Of a DNA stretch of 64,000 nt, positions 25,549 through 34,950 are shown piece by piece. The DNA comes from Streptomyces sp. WP-1. Lineage in GTDB: Bacteria > Actinomycetota > Actinomycetes > Streptomycetales > Streptomycetaceae. The notes under the pieces were generated by a model that had not been told where the DNA came from, did not search any database, and saw only the letters and a program-made list of their open reading frames with translations. Each line of letters begins with the position of its first letter. Position 1 is the stretch's first letter. The stretch is taken from assembly GCF_030450125.1 (NCBI RefSeq), contig NZ_CP123923.1:5952001-6016000 (forward strand), read 5' to 3'. The translations under genes and the position numbers were made by a program.

Positions 25549-26424
25549 TCACTTCGTGTCGAGGGCCGCCCGCACCACGTCCGCCTTGCTGCTGATGATC
25601 CCGTCGACGCCGTACCCGGCGACCTCGCGGGCGGTGGCCTTGTCGTCCACCGTCCAGGCGTCCACCCCGAGCGGCCGGCCGTGCGGCCCGCGCACCCCGT
25701 GCACCGCCGACACGTACGACTTGGTGAGCGATCCGTACGACGGGTTGATCAGGTCGGCGAAACGCGCGTAGTCCTTCAGCCGCGAGACCGGGGGCGCCCC
25801 GAGATAAGCCGTGGTCAGCGCGGGCTTCAGCTCATGGACGGTCCGTACGCTGTCCGCGCTGAAGCTCTGCACGACAAGCCGCTTCAGATGGCCGCGGTCC
25901 AGCCAGCCCTCGTTGCCGAGGACCTTCAGGATCTGCTGTTCGATACCCGGATACAGCTCCGGGTTCTTGACCTCCAGGAGCAGGCTCTCGTGGTTGTGCT
26001 CCACCCGGCGCATGTACTGCTCCAGGGTCGGCACGCGAGTGCCCGCGAAGGCGGGGGAGAACCAGCTGCCCGCGTCCAGCCGGGCGATCTCGGCGGCGGT
26101 GAAGTCCTTCACCTTCCACGGCGCCCGGCCGGGGAAAACCTTCTCGGCGTTCGTGGTGCGCTTCAAGCTGTCGTCGTGGATGACCACCAGCTCGCCGTCC
26201 TTGGTGCGCTGGACGTCGTTCTCGACCCACGTGGAGCCCAGCCGCGCCGCCTTGTCGATCGAGGGCAGCGTGTTCTCGGGAGCGTGGGCGGGGGCACCCC
26301 GGTGGGCGATCACCAAGGGCGGCCGCACGCCGGCCCTGGCGTCGGAGGTGAGACTCACCAGGGCCACCGCGGACAGCACGGTCAGGACCACGGCGGCCAG
26401 AGCGGCGACCAGGCGCGCGCGCAT
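25549..26424 (-). CDS. secreted glycerophosphodiester phosphodiesterase
   Basis: A 291-residue GDPD-family enzyme that hydrolyses glycerophosphodiesters to glycerol 3-phosphate and an alcohol. After a signal peptide (RLVAALAAVVLTVLSAVALV, cleavage probably near ARA) the catalytic barrel starts with VIAHRGAPAHAPENTLPSID. It continues WVENDVQRTKDGELVVIHDD (metal-binding Glu/Asp and second His) and LLLEVKNPE, and ends DAWTVDDKATAREVAGYGVD. All expected catalytic residues (HR, E-N-D, HD, EVK) are present. It probably acts outside the membrane in phosphate or lipid recycling. ATG 26424 follows GAGGAG. Confidence 0.9.
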   Translation of the reverse strand: MRARLVAALAAVVLTVLSAVALVSLTSDARAGVRPPLVIAHRGAPAHAPENTLPSIDKAARLGSTWVENDVQRTKDGELVVIHDDSLKRTTNAEKVFPGRAPWKVKDFTAAEIARLDAGSWFSPAFAGTRVPTLEQYMRRVEHNHESLLLEVKNPELYPGIEQQILKVLGNEGWLDRGHLKRLVVQSFSADSVRTVHELKPALTTAYLGAPPVSRLKDYARFADLINPSYGSLTKSYVSAVHGVRGPHGRPLGVDAWTVDDKATAREVAGYGVDGIISSKADVVRAALDTK

Positions 26425-26608
26425 GCTTACTCCTCGCGTCGAACGAAAACCCACCGACGCCGGACCGGCGACCGACAGCACCAGAGTGACAGCAGAGCGC
26501 CAACGGTACGCGACCGCACCGAAGGCCACATATCGCGGTAAGACGCCTCCGGGTGCTCACCGGTGCGCCACAACTGGGGCAGGGCCGTGTTTCTTTGTCG
26601 GAAAGTCG

Positions 26609-26637
26609 TTCGACCATTCCGGTGGCAGTCATACTCT
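26609..26637 (+). promoter_or_regulatory. probable promoter of the MHYT gene
   Basis: TTCGAC at 26609-26614 and TACTCT at 26632-26637 with a 17-base spacer. The rest of the 301-base divergent gap (26425-26725) shows nothing else I can support. Confidence 0.45.
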
Positions 26638-26725
26638 CTGCGACACCCCCGGCCGCTCACGTGATCCTGGTACGGCGCGGATCTTCAGGGTTTCCGGGAC
26701 ATACGAGGGCGAAGGGCAGCCGCGG

Positions 26726-27595
26726 ATGCAGGGCACGGTCGACGGTTTCGGCTACGGGGCCGTCACCCCGTTGGTGGCCTTTCTGATGGCCTGCCTCGGT
26801 GGCGCCCTCGGGCTGCGCTGCATCACCCGGTCCCTGCTGGTCACCCACTCATGGCGGCCCGCCTGGCTGGCCCTCGGCGCCGCCGCGCTCGGCTGCGGCA
26901 CCTGGACCATGCACTTCATCGCCATGATGGGCTTCAGCATCGAGCAGGCACCGGTCCACTACGACGAGCCGGTGACCTACGCGAGCCTCGGACTCGCCGT
27001 CGTCATGGTCGGCATAGGAGTCTTCATCGTCGGCTACCGGGGCGCCACCGGGGCACCGCTCTTCACCGGCGGCACCGTCACCGGACTGGGCCTCGCCTCG
27101 ATGCACTACCTCGGCATGGCCGGGATGCGCTTCCACGGAAGCTTCGCCTACAGCACCCCAAGGGTCGTCGCCTCCGTCGCCATCGCGGTCGCCGCCGCCA
27201 CCGCCGCCCTGTGGGCCGCCGGACGCGCCCGGAGCCTGCTGCCGAGCGTAGGGGCGAGCCTCCTGATGGGCGTCGCCGTCAGCGGCATGCACTACATGGC
27301 GATGGCCGCCCTCACCGTCCGCCTCGACGGCACCGCCGAGACGACGGCCGACACGCCGGACGCGTCCGCGCTCGTACCGATGCTGCTCGGCCCCCTCGTC
27401 CTCCTGGTCCTCGCCGGGGTCGCCGTCATCCTCGACCCGATGCTCGTCCTGCGCCACCCCGACCGGGCGGTCGCCCTGACCGCCCCGGGCGTCCCGGCCG
27501 CCGCCCCCACCGGCCCCCGACCCGCCCCCCACCAGCACCGACACTCTGACCGCGGGCCCGTACGGCAGGGCGCCCGCACCCCGCAGGACCGCTGA
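26726..27595 (+). CDS. MHYT-domain integral membrane sensor
   Basis: A 289-residue membrane protein with about seven transmembrane helices and three MHYT motifs: [21 protein letters not shown] and [11 protein letters not shown]. The Met/His residues of this domain are proposed to bind a metal, perhaps copper, near the outer face and to sense oxygen, CO or NO. In most bacteria the domain is joined to GGDEF/EAL or kinase domains. Here it stands alone, with only a short His/Pro/Arg-rich tail, so any output must pass through a partner. ATG 26726 is the first plausible start. Downstream is uvrB in the same direction with its own promoter. Confidence 0.85.
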   Translation: MQGTVDGFGYGAVTPLVAFLMACLGGALGLRCITRSLLVTHSWRPAWLALGAAALGCGTWTMHFIAMMGFSIEQAPVHYDEPVTYASLGLAVVMVGIGVFIVGYRGATGAPLFTGGTVTGLGLASMHYLGMAGMRFHGSFAYSTPRVVASVAIAVAAATAALWAAGRARSLLPSVGASLLMGVAVSGMHYMAMAALTVRLDGTAETTADTPDASALVPMLLGPLVLLVLAGVAVILDPMLVLRHPDRAVALTAPGVPAAAPTGPRPAPHQHRHSDRGPVRQGARTPQDR

Positions 27596-27605
27596 CCGGG
27601 ACCCG

Positions 27606-27628
27606 TTGTCAGTGGGGGGTCGTACGGT
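27606..27628 (+). promoter_or_regulatory. DNA-damage (RecA-NDp/PafBC-type) promoter of uvrB
   Basis: TTGTCAGTG at 27606-27614, eight bases, TACGGT at 27623-27628: an exact match to the consensus. Seven bases separate it from the ATG at 27636, so uvrB mRNA should be leaderless. Confidence 0.88.
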
Positions 27629-27635
27629 TGATGGC

Positions 27636-29783
27636 ATGCGGCCCGTTTCCCACATCGAACGCACGGTGGCGCCCATCGAGGTCGTCAGTCCCTACCAGCC
27701 CAGCGGCGACCAGCCGACGGCCATCGCCGACCTGGCCAAGCGCGTCAAGGCCGGCGAGAAGGACGTCGTCCTGCTGGGCGCGACCGGCACCGGCAAGTCC
27801 GCCACCACCGCGTGGATGATCGAGAAGCTCCAGCGCCCCACCCTGGTGATGGCGCCGAACAAGACACTGGCCGCCCAGCTGGCCAACGAGTTCCGCGAGC
27901 TCCTCCCGAACAACGCGGTCGAATACTTCGTCTCGTACTACGACTACTACCAGCCCGAGGCGTACGTCCCGCAGTCGGACACGTACATCGAGAAGGACTC
28001 CTCGATCAACGAGGAGGTCGAGCGGCTGCGCCACTCGGCGACCAACTCGCTGCTCACCCGCCGTGACGTCGTCGTGGTCGCCTCCGTGTCCTGCATCTAC
28101 GGCCTGGGCACCCCGCAGGAATACGTGGACCGCATGGTCCCCCTCCGAGTCGGTGACGAGATCGACCGGGACGACCTGCTGCGCCGCTTCGTCGACATCC
28201 AGTACACGCGCAACGACCTGGCCTTCACCCGCGGCACCTTCCGCGTCCGCGGCGACACCATCGAGATCTTCCCGGTCTACGAGGAGCTCGCCGTCCGCAT
28301 CGAGATGTTCGGCGACGAGATCGAGGCGTTGTCCACCCTCCACCCGCTCACCGGCGAGATCATCAGCGACGACCAGCAGCTGTACGTCTTCCCGGCCTCC
28401 CACTATGTCGCCGGCCCCGAGCGCATGGAGCGGGCCGTCAACGACATCGAGAAGGAGCTGGGCGAGCGCCTGGCCGAGCTGGAGAAGCAGGGCAAGCTCC
28501 TGGAGGCCCAGCGCCTGCGGATGCGCACCACCTACGACATCGAGATGCTCCGCCAGATCGGCACCTGCTCCGGCGTGGAGAACTACTCGATGCACTTCGA
28601 CGGCCGCCTGCCCGGCTCCCCGCCCAACACCCTGCTCGACTACTTCCCGGACGACTTCCTGCTCGTCATCGACGAGTCGCACGTCACCGTCCCGCAGATC
28701 GGCGCGATGTACGAGGGCGACGCCTCCCGCAAGCGCACCCTCGTGGAGCACGGCTTCCGCCTGCCCTCCGCCCTGGACAACCGGCCCCTGAAGTGGGAGG
28801 AGTTCCAGGAGCGCATCGGGCAGACCGTCTACCTGTCCGCGACCCCGGGAAACTACGAGCTGTCGCGCTCCGACGGCGTCGTCGAGCAGATCATCCGCCC
28901 GACCGGCCTGGTCGACCCCGAGGTCGTGGTCAAGCCCACCGAGGGCCAGATCGACGACCTGGTGCACGAGATCCGCAAGCGCACCGACAAGGACGAGCGC
29001 GTCCTGGTCACCACGCTCACCAAGAAGATGGCCGAGGACCTCACCGACTACTTCCTGGAACTGGGCATCCAGGTGCGCTATCTGCACAGCGACGTCGACA
29101 CCCTGCGCCGCGTGGAACTGCTGCGCGAACTGCGCGCCGGTGAGTACGACGTCCTGGTCGGCATCAACCTGCTGCGTGAGGGTCTCGACCTGCCCGAGGT
29201 CTCCCTGGTGGCGATCCTCGACGCCGACAAGGAGGGCTTCCTGCGCTCCGGCACCTCGCTGATCCAGACCATCGGCCGCGCGGCGCGCAATGTCTCCGGC
29301 CAGGTCCATATGTACGCCGACAAGATCACCCCGGCGATGGAGCGGGCCATCGACGAGACCAATCGCCGCCGCGAGAAGCAGATCGCCTACAACAAGGCAA
29401 AGGGCATCGACCCGCAGCCGCTGCGCAAGAAGATCAACGACATCGTCGCGCAGATCGCCCGCGAGGAGGTCGACACCGAGCAGCTCCTCGGCAGCGGCTA
29501 CCGCAAGTCGAAGGACGGCAAGGGCGCCAAGGCCCCCGTGCCCGCGCTGAGCGACAAGGCGGTCAAGGGCGGCAAGGCAGTCAAGGGCGCGAAGGGCAAG
29601 GCCGCGGCCACGGTACCCACGGACCGTCCGGCGGCCGAACTCGCCGAACAGATCGAGGAGATGACCGAGCGCATGCGCGCCGCCGCCGCGGAGCTCCAGT
29701 TCGAGATCGCGGCCCGGCTGCGCGACGAGGTCTCGGAGATGAAGAAGGAGCTGCGCCAGATGCGGGAGGCGGGCATCGCCTGA
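27636..29783 (+). CDS. uvrB: excinuclease ABC subunit B
   Basis: A 715-residue damage-verification helicase of nucleotide-excision repair. Walker A is [15 protein letters not shown] (~50), the beta-hairpin region is [20 protein letters not shown], motif II is [18 protein letters not shown], and the later helicase motifs include [20 protein letters not shown] and [13 protein letters not shown]. The C-terminal UVR domain ([20 protein letters not shown], then [18 protein letters not shown]) binds UvrC. A Lys/Ala/Gly-rich linker of about 60 residues precedes it. ATG 27636 is fixed by the leaderless promoter geometry; it follows the MHYT gene by 40 bases. Confidence 0.98.
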   Translation: MRPVSHIERTVAPIEVVSPYQPSGDQPTAIADLAKRVKAGEKDVVLLGATGTGKSATTAWMIEKLQRPTLVMAPNKTLAAQLANEFRELLPNNAVEYFVSYYDYYQPEAYVPQSDTYIEKDSSINEEVERLRHSATNSLLTRRDVVVVASVSCIYGLGTPQEYVDRMVPLRVGDEIDRDDLLRRFVDIQYTRNDLAFTRGTFRVRGDTIEIFPVYEELAVRIEMFGDEIEALSTLHPLTGEIISDDQQLYVFPASHYVAGPERMERAVNDIEKELGERLAELEKQGKLLEAQRLRMRTTYDIEMLRQIGTCSGVENYSMHFDGRLPGSPPNTLLDYFPDDFLLVIDESHVTVPQIGAMYEGDASRKRTLVEHGFRLPSALDNRPLKWEEFQERIGQTVYLSATPGNYELSRSDGVVEQIIRPTGLVDPEVVVKPTEGQIDDLVHEIRKRTDKDERVLVTTLTKKMAEDLTDYFLELGIQVRYLHSDVDTLRRVELLRELRAGEYDVLVGINLLREGLDLPEVSLVAILDADKEGFLRSGTSLIQTIGRAARNVSGQVHMYADKITPAMERAIDETNRRREKQIAYNKAKGIDPQPLRKKINDIVAQIAREEVDTEQLLGSGYRKSKDGKGAKAPVPALSDKAVKGGKAVKGAKGKAAATVPTDRPAAELAEQIEEMTERMRAAAAELQFEIAARLRDEVSEMKKELRQMREAGIA

Positions 29784-29938
29784 TCCGCGCGACACCGCCG
29801 GACCTCGGCATACGCGCCGAGTGTTGCAACACCGACACAAAGCGCGGACCGGGGTGCGGCGGTGTCCGTGCCCCTGCGTAGGGTTCTGACCAGCCGCGCG
29901 GCCTGCGGCACAGGGGACTTCCGAGAGGGGATTCAGCC

Positions 29939-30517
29939 GTGTCCGTCAACTTGAGCAAGGGTCAGGCCATCAGCCTGGAGAAGAACGACGGGGGCACCCT
30001 CACCGCGGTCCGTATGGGGCTGGGCTGGCAGGCGGCCAAGCGCCGCGGTCTGTTCGGCTCGCGCACCAAGGAGATCGACCTGGACGCCTCCGCGGTGCTC
30101 TTCGCCGAGAAGCAGCCGGTCGACGTCGTCTTCTTCCGGCACCTGGTGAGCGACGACGGATCGGTGCGCCACACCGGCGACAACCTGGTCGGCGGCGTCG
30201 GCCAGGGCGGCGACGACGAGGCGATCCTCGTGGACCTCCAGCGCGTCCCGGTCCACATCGACCAGATCGTCTTCACCGTGAACTCCTTCACGGGCCAGAC
30301 CTTCCAAGAGGTGGAGAACGCGTTCTGCCGCCTGGTGGACGAGTCCAACGGCCAGGAACTCGCCCGCTACACGCTGGCCGGCGGCGGCGAGTACACCGCC
30401 CAGATCATGGCCAAGGTGCACCGCGCGGGCCCGGGCTGGACGATGACCGCCCTCGGTAGCGCCGCCAACGGGCGCACCTTCCAGGACCTGATGCCGGCGA
30501 TCCTGCCGCACCTGTAG
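29939..30517 (+). CDS. TerD family stress protein
   Basis: A 192-residue protein of the TerD/CABP family, linked to tellurite resistance and general stress and known to bind calcium. It starts VSVNLSKGQAISLEKNDGGT, the family opening, and carries KEIDLDASAVLFAEKQPVDV, VVFFRHLVSDDGSVRHTGDN and the acidic loop GGDDEAILVDL. It continues IVFTVNSFTGQTFQEVENAF and RVHRAGPGWTM-like C-terminal strands. GTG 29939 is preceded by GAGAGGGG. It heads a same-strand run with a TerD fusion and TerC. A TAGGGT at about 29878 may be its -10. Confidence 0.92.
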   Translation: MSVNLSKGQAISLEKNDGGTLTAVRMGLGWQAAKRRGLFGSRTKEIDLDASAVLFAEKQPVDVVFFRHLVSDDGSVRHTGDNLVGGVGQGGDDEAILVDLQRVPVHIDQIVFTVNSFTGQTFQEVENAFCRLVDESNGQELARYTLAGGGEYTAQIMAKVHRAGPGWTMTALGSAANGRTFQDLMPAILPHL

Positions 30518-30565
30518 CCGCGGATCCGGTGGGCGGGGCTTCACGACAGCACGGGGGCGACGGGG

Positions 30566-32425
30566 ATGACGGCCGAACTGGTGCGGGGACAGAACCGCCC
30601 GCTGCCCCAGGTCCGGCTGGAGATCCGGATATCGTGCGCGGTCCCGGTCCTGGCCGGGGCAACGCTCGCAGACGAGAACGGCACGGTGCGGGGCCCCCAG
30701 CGGGTCGCCCACCCCGGCGCCCCCGCGCTCCCCGGCGCCGAGGTCCCCCGGCAGGCCGCCGCCGAACACCGCCTGGCCGTGGACCTGTCGGCCGTGCCCG
30801 AGGCCGTCCACCGGGTCGGCGTCTTCCTCGCCCTGCCCACCGGGACCACGGGCCCGCTCCGGTTCGGCGCCGTCCCCGCCCCGCTCACCACGGTGCACGG
30901 CCCCGACGGCACCGAGATCGCCCGCTACACCGTCACCGGCCTGGACACCGAGGCGGCCGTGGTCGCCCTGGAGCTGTACCGCAGACAGGGCGCCTGGAAG
31001 ATCCGCGCCATGGGCCAGGGCTACGCCGACGGCCTCGCCGCCCTCCTCGCCGACCAGGGCCTGCCCGAGGCCGACACGCTCGCCGCCGTCATACAGGGGA
31101 CGACGAACCCCGCCCCCACGGCCGCGTACGACCACGACACGCGGCGCGCGCACGACACGGGCCGCGACCCCTACGACACCCCGGCACCGGCGGACGTACC
31201 TCCGGGCGGCCCGATCGACTACTCCCACCCCCGCCGACCCCGGCACACCGCACCGCCCACGCCCGCGGCATCCCCGGCCGCCGACGGACAGCCTGCCCCA
31301 CCGGTCGCGGGCGACGCCGTGGGCTGGTCGACGGAGGAACGGCTGTACAACCAGGTCTGGGGCATGTTCGAGGACCTGACGCGCACCACTGCCGCGTACC
31401 GCAGCGCCGTCGACTTCGCCGACACCCGCCTGGAGAAGGAGCTCGACCAGGCCCTCGCCGACCCGCGCGCCCGCCTCGGCGACGGGAACACGGCCGCGCG
31501 CGAGGCGGCCCGGGCCCGCCGGGACCAACTGGCCGAGCAGGCGCGCGCCGCTCTCGACCGCGACCTCGCCCAGCTCACGGCGGAGTCCGAGGTGGTCGAA
31601 CCGGCGCTGCCGCCCGCCTACGCCCGCTGGGACAGCCCCGCCTGGCACGGCTACCGCACGCCCACCGAACCGCCGATGGCGCTTCGGCTCGGCGATCTGC
31701 ATCTGCCCGAGAGCCTGCCGCTGCGCATCCCGCTTCTGGTCAGACTGCCACTGGAGCACGGTCTGTGGATCGACAGCGGTGCCACGACCATGCCGGAGGG
31801 ATCCTTCGCGGACCCGGCCGCGCTGCGGCAGGCGGCCATGGAGACGGCGGTGGCGCTCGCGGCCCGGCTGCTCGCCGTGCATCCGGCGGGGGAGTTCGCC
31901 GTGCGGGTCATCGACCCGGCCGGCGCGGGGACCCGCGCGCTGCGGCCGCTGACCGGCGCCGGAGTCCTCGCATCACCGCCCGCGACCGGGGCGGCGGGCG
32001 TCACGGAGATGCTGGAACGGCTCACCCGGCGGGTCGACCTGGTGCAGATGGCGGTGCGGGGCGGCGCGGCCGGGTCGCTGCCGGACGGTGTGGACACCGC
32101 GCGGCAGCTGCTGGTCGTCAACGACTTCCCGCACGGCTTCGACGACCGGGCCATCACACGGCTGCGCTACCTCGCGGACGAGGGACCGGCGGTCGGCGTG
32201 CACCTCCTGCTGGTGGCGGACCGCGCGGACGCCGCCGCCTACGGCCCCCTGCTCAACCCGCTGTGGCGCTCGCTGATGCGCCTCACCCCGGTCCCCGACG
32301 AGCACTTCGCCGACCCCTGGGTGGGCCACGCCTGGACCTACGAGCCCGCGCTGGTGCCGGTGGGCAGCCGGGTCGTGGAACAGGTCTTGGACGAGGTCGT
32401 CACCGCCTTGATCAAGCGTAAGTAA
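30566..32425 (+). CDS. TerD-like domain fused to a degenerate FtsK-like C-terminal domain
   Basis: A 619-residue protein. Residues 1-~180 are TerD-like (RLAVDLSAVPEAVHRVGVFL, IARYTVTGLDTEAAVVALEL, GAWKIRAMGQGYADGLAALL). A Pro/Asp-rich linker follows, then a coiled-coil-like helix region (~250-340). The last ~250 residues resemble FtsK/HerA-type ATPase cores: RIPLLVRLPLEHGLWIDSG, FAVRVIDPAGAGTRALRPL, QLLVVNDFPHGFDDRAITRL and LRYLADEGPAVGVHLLLVAD. No GxxxxGK[S/T] is present where a P-loop should be, so it is probably not an active ATPase. It sits 48 bases after TerD, presumably the same stress complex. ATG 30566 follows a G-rich site. Confidence 0.7.
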   Translation: MTAELVRGQNRPLPQVRLEIRISCAVPVLAGATLADENGTVRGPQRVAHPGAPALPGAEVPRQAAAEHRLAVDLSAVPEAVHRVGVFLALPTGTTGPLRFGAVPAPLTTVHGPDGTEIARYTVTGLDTEAAVVALELYRRQGAWKIRAMGQGYADGLAALLADQGLPEADTLAAVIQGTTNPAPTAAYDHDTRRAHDTGRDPYDTPAPADVPPGGPIDYSHPRRPRHTAPPTPAASPAADGQPAPPVAGDAVGWSTEERLYNQVWGMFEDLTRTTAAYRSAVDFADTRLEKELDQALADPRARLGDGNTAAREAARARRDQLAEQARAALDRDLAQLTAESEVVEPALPPAYARWDSPAWHGYRTPTEPPMALRLGDLHLPESLPLRIPLLVRLPLEHGLWIDSGATTMPEGSFADPAALRQAAMETAVALAARLLAVHPAGEFAVRVIDPAGAGTRALRPLTGAGVLASPPATGAAGVTEMLERLTRRVDLVQMAVRGGAAGSLPDGVDTARQLLVVNDFPHGFDDRAITRLRYLADEGPAVGVHLLLVADRADAAAYGPLLNPLWRSLMRLTPVPDEHFADPWVGHAWTYEPALVPVGSRVVEQVLDEVVTALIKRK

Positions 32426-32456
32426 AGCCCATCTGACCTGCAAGTTTGGATCTTTC

Positions 32457-32498
32457 TTGGTATTGCACTTTACCAACGCTTGGTAATTGGGGTACTGT
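32457..32498 (+). promoter_or_regulatory. terC promoter with alternating TTGGTA/TACCAA half-sites
   Basis: TTGGTA (32457-32462), TACCAA (32471-32476) and TTGGTA (32480-32485) alternate; the last two make the perfect 17-bp palindrome TTACCAA-CGC-TTGGTAA (32470-32486). TTTACC at 32469-32474 and TACTGT at 32493-32498 with 18-base spacing form a possible promoter whose start point would fall at the first base of the riboswitch. Confidence 0.6.
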
Positions 32499-32506
32499 TT
32501 TCCAAG

Positions 32507-32601
32507 CGGAGGGGAGTACTCCCTGACTGCGGCGCACCCGTCAATACGGACCGGTTCCGGTCCCGGGGCGTCGGCCCCCGTGCGGGTGGAAGAGACCTCC
32601 G
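32507..32601 (+). promoter_or_regulatory. yybP-ykoY-type manganese riboswitch upstream of terC
   Basis: The leader RNA opens CGGAGGGGAGTACTCCC and closes GGGTGGAAGAGACCTCCG; the outer CGGAGG (32507-32512) and CCTCCG (32596-32601) form the base stem. GGGGAGTA on the 5' side and GAAGAGACC on the 3' side are the conserved arms of yybP-ykoY elements, which bind Mn2+ and are commonly placed before TerC-type and other Mn efflux genes. About 50 bases lie between it and the GTG. The identification is by motif and position; I could not run a covariance model. Confidence 0.72.
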
Positions 32602-32650
32602 GCAGTGACAACGCATATGTGCTTGCCATCTCGAAATGCCGGAGGTTGCC

Positions 32651-33655
32651 GTGGAAGTTTCCATGACCCTGTGGGTCCTCACCATCGTGGGCCTGGCCGC
32701 CCTGATCGGTTTCGACTTCCTCATCGGGCGCAAGCCCCATGAGGTGTCGATCAAAGAAGCGGGCATCTGGACCGTCGTCTGGATCGTCCTGGCCGGTCTC
32801 TTCGGCCTCGGCCTGCTCTTCTTCGGTGGCGGACAGCCGGCCGGCGAGTTCTTCGCGGGCTACATCACCGAGAAGTCGCTGAGCGTCGACAACCTCTTCA
32901 TCTTCGTCCTGATCATGACGAAGTTCGCGGTGCCCGCGCTCTACCAACGGCGCGTCCTGCTCATCGGCGTCCTGATAGCCCTGGTGCTGCGAGCGGTGTT
33001 CATCGCCGCCGGAGCCGCGATCGTCACCAGCTTCTCCTGGGTGTTCTACCTCTTCGGCGCCTTCCTGATATGGACCGCCTGGAAGCTCGTCCAGGAGGCC
33101 CGCTCCGACGACGAGGGCGAGGAGGAGTTCGAGGAGAACCGGCTGCTGAAGGCGGCGGAGCGCAGGTTCGGCGTGGCCGACCGGTACCACGGCACCAAGC
33201 TGTGGATCCGGCAGAACGGCAAGCGGATCATGACCCCGATGCTGGTCGTGATGCTCGCCATCGGCACCACCGACGTCCTATTCGCCCTGGACTCGATCCC
33301 CGCGATCTTCGGCCTCACCCAGGACCCGTACATCGTCTTCACCGCCAACGCCTTCGCGCTGATGGGCCTGCGTCAGCTGTACTTCCTCCTCGGCGGCCTG
33401 CTGAAGAAGCTGGTCCACCTCTCGTACGGCCTGTCGGTCATCCTCGGATTCATCGGCGTGAAGCTCGTCCTGCACGCACTGCACGAATCGGGCGTGCCGG
33501 TGCCCGAGATCAGCATCCCGGTCTCGCTCGGCGTGATCTGCGGGGTCCTGGTGATCACCACGGTCACCAGCCTCATGGCCTCCAGGAAACAGGCGGCCGC
33601 CGAGGCGGGCGCCGACGGCGAGGACGCCGGGAAGAGGGAGTCCGTGGACGTCTGA
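32651..33655 (+). CDS. terC: TerC family integral membrane protein (Alx/MeeF-like metal exporter)
   Basis: A 334-residue protein with about nine membrane helices, from the TerC/Alx family now linked to manganese export and metal loading of secreted proteins. Marked features are LSVDNLFIFVLIMTKFAVPA and the second half VVMLAIGTTDVLFALDSIPA with IFGLTQDPYIVFTANAFALM, which hold the conserved intramembrane aspartates. An acidic loop (DDEGEEEFEEN) separates the halves and the tail is charged. The start is GTG 32651 with GGAGG five bases before it; the ATG at 32636 overlaps that site and is rejected. The putative Mn riboswitch in the leader fits the metal role. Confidence 0.9.
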   Translation: MEVSMTLWVLTIVGLAALIGFDFLIGRKPHEVSIKEAGIWTVVWIVLAGLFGLGLLFFGGGQPAGEFFAGYITEKSLSVDNLFIFVLIMTKFAVPALYQRRVLLIGVLIALVLRAVFIAAGAAIVTSFSWVFYLFGAFLIWTAWKLVQEARSDDEGEEEFEENRLLKAAERRFGVADRYHGTKLWIRQNGKRIMTPMLVVMLAIGTTDVLFALDSIPAIFGLTQDPYIVFTANAFALMGLRQLYFLLGGLLKKLVHLSYGLSVILGFIGVKLVLHALHESGVPVPEISIPVSLGVICGVLVITTVTSLMASRKQAAAEAGADGEDAGKRESVDV

Positions 33656-33693
33656 CCTGACCACACGGCTCGCACGGCCCGTCAGGGCCACCA

Positions 33694-33733
33694 CCCACGG
33701 AGGGCTCTCCGCTCGCGGAGGATCCTCCGTGGG
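33694..33733 (+). terminator. hairpin terminator after terC
   Basis: CCCACGGAGG (33694-33703) and CCTCCGTGGG (33724-33733) form a perfect 10-bp stem, and the loop itself contains CTCCGCTCGCGGAG. No T-run follows. Confidence 0.65.
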
Positions 33734-33849
33734 ACACGAACGGACACGCGGGGCCCGGCCCGAGCCGGCGCCGGACACCGCAGGGAAGGGACGGAAGCAT
33801 CCGGAACGAACAGAATGCGAACCATGTGGCTCTCTGCGACGATCGCGGC

Positions 33850-34950
33850 ATGATCACTTGGCTGCGATCACTCGCCCGGCGATGGACGATCCTTGTGCCG
33901 GTGCTCGCGGTCGTCCTGCTGATCCTCACCTGGCACCGGGCCATGCCGGGCCTGGTCATCGCCCTGGTGACGGTGGTGCTCGCCGGAGCCGTCCTCGCGG
34001 CGGTGCACCATGCCGAGGTGGTGGCCCACCGCATCGGCGAACCCTTCGGCTCCCTGGTGCTGGCCATCGCCGTCACGGTCATCGAGGTGGCGCTGATCGT
34101 CACGCTGATGGCCGACGGCGGAGACAAAAGCTCCACCCTGGCCAGGGACACCGTCTTCGCCGCCGTGATGATCACCTGCAACGGCATCGTCGGCATCTGC
34201 CTGCTCGTCGCCTCGCTGCGGCACGGCACCGCCGTTTTCAACCCCGAGGGCTCCGGTGCCGCGCTCGCGACGGTCGCCACCCTGGCCACGCTGAGCCTGG
34301 TGCTGCCGACCTTCACCACCAGCAAGCCCGGACCGGAGTTCTCCACGCTCCAGCTGACCTTCGCCGCGCTGTCCTCACTGATCCTCTACGGCCTGTTCGT
34401 CACCACCCAGACGATGCGGCACCGGGACTACTTCCTGCCCATCACCCGGCAGGGCGAGGTCATCAGCACCGAGGACCACGCCAGCCCCCCGTCCAAGCGC
34501 ACCGCTCTGATCAGCCTCGGCATGCTCGGTCTGGCCCTGATCGGCGTCGTCGGCCTGGCGAAGGGCGTCTCACCCGCCATCGAGTCGGGCGTGGCGGCGG
34601 CGGGCCTGCGCCAGGCCGTCGTCGGTGTGATCATCGCCCTGCTCGTGCTGCTCCCCGAGACCATCGCCGCGTTGCGCGCCGCGCGCCGGGACCGGGTGCA
34701 GACCAGCCTCAACCTCGCGCTCGGCTCGGCGATGGCCAGCATCGGACTGACCATCCCGGCCGTGGCACTGGCCTCCCTCTGGCTGTCGGGACCGCTCGTC
34801 CTCGGCCTCGACTCCGTCCATATGCTGCTGCTGGCGCTGACGGTGGTGGTCGCCTCCCTGACCGTGGTGCCGGGCCGGGCCACCCCCTTGCAGGGCGGCG
34901 TCCACCTGGTGCTGTTCGCGGCCTACCTGGAGCTGGCGATCAACCCCTGA
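33850..34950 (+). CDS. ChaA-type calcium/proton antiporter
   Basis: A 366-residue membrane protein of the CaCA superfamily with about eleven helices. The two inverted alpha-repeats are visible: GEPFGSLVLAIAVTVIEVAL and, in the second half, LLVLLPETIAALRAARRDRV with QTSLNLALGSAMASIGLTIP. Glutamates in VIEVAL and LLPETI are the usual ion-binding residues. It should exchange Ca2+ (or Na+/K+) for protons across the membrane. ATG 33850 is used; an in-frame GTG at 33826 adds eight residues and neither has a good ribosome-binding site. It follows the terC terminator and its end overlaps the convergent MFS gene by 11 bases. Confidence 0.85.
   Translation: MITWLRSLARRWTILVPVLAVVLLILTWHRAMPGLVIALVTVVLAGAVLAAVHHAEVVAHRIGEPFGSLVLAIAVTVIEVALIVTLMADGGDKSSTLARDTVFAAVMITCNGIVGICLLVASLRHGTAVFNPEGSGAALATVATLATLSLVLPTFTTSKPGPEFSTLQLTFAALSSLILYGLFVTTQTMRHRDYFLPITRQGEVISTEDHASPPSKRTALISLGMLGLALIGVVGLAKGVSPAIESGVAAAGLRQAVVGVIIALLVLLPETIAALRAARRDRVQTSLNLALGSAMASIGLTIPAVALASLWLSGPLVLGLDSVHMLLLALTVVVASLTVVPGRATPLQGGVHLVLFAAYLELAINP

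Noticed and set aside
28981..29010. CACCGACAA inside uvrB and at 16474 inside the methyltransferase, the reverse of TTGTCGGTG.
   Set aside because: Both are internal to coding regions and lack the spaced TAnnnT hexamer; they arise from the common Thr-Asp-Lys codons ACC GAC AAG.
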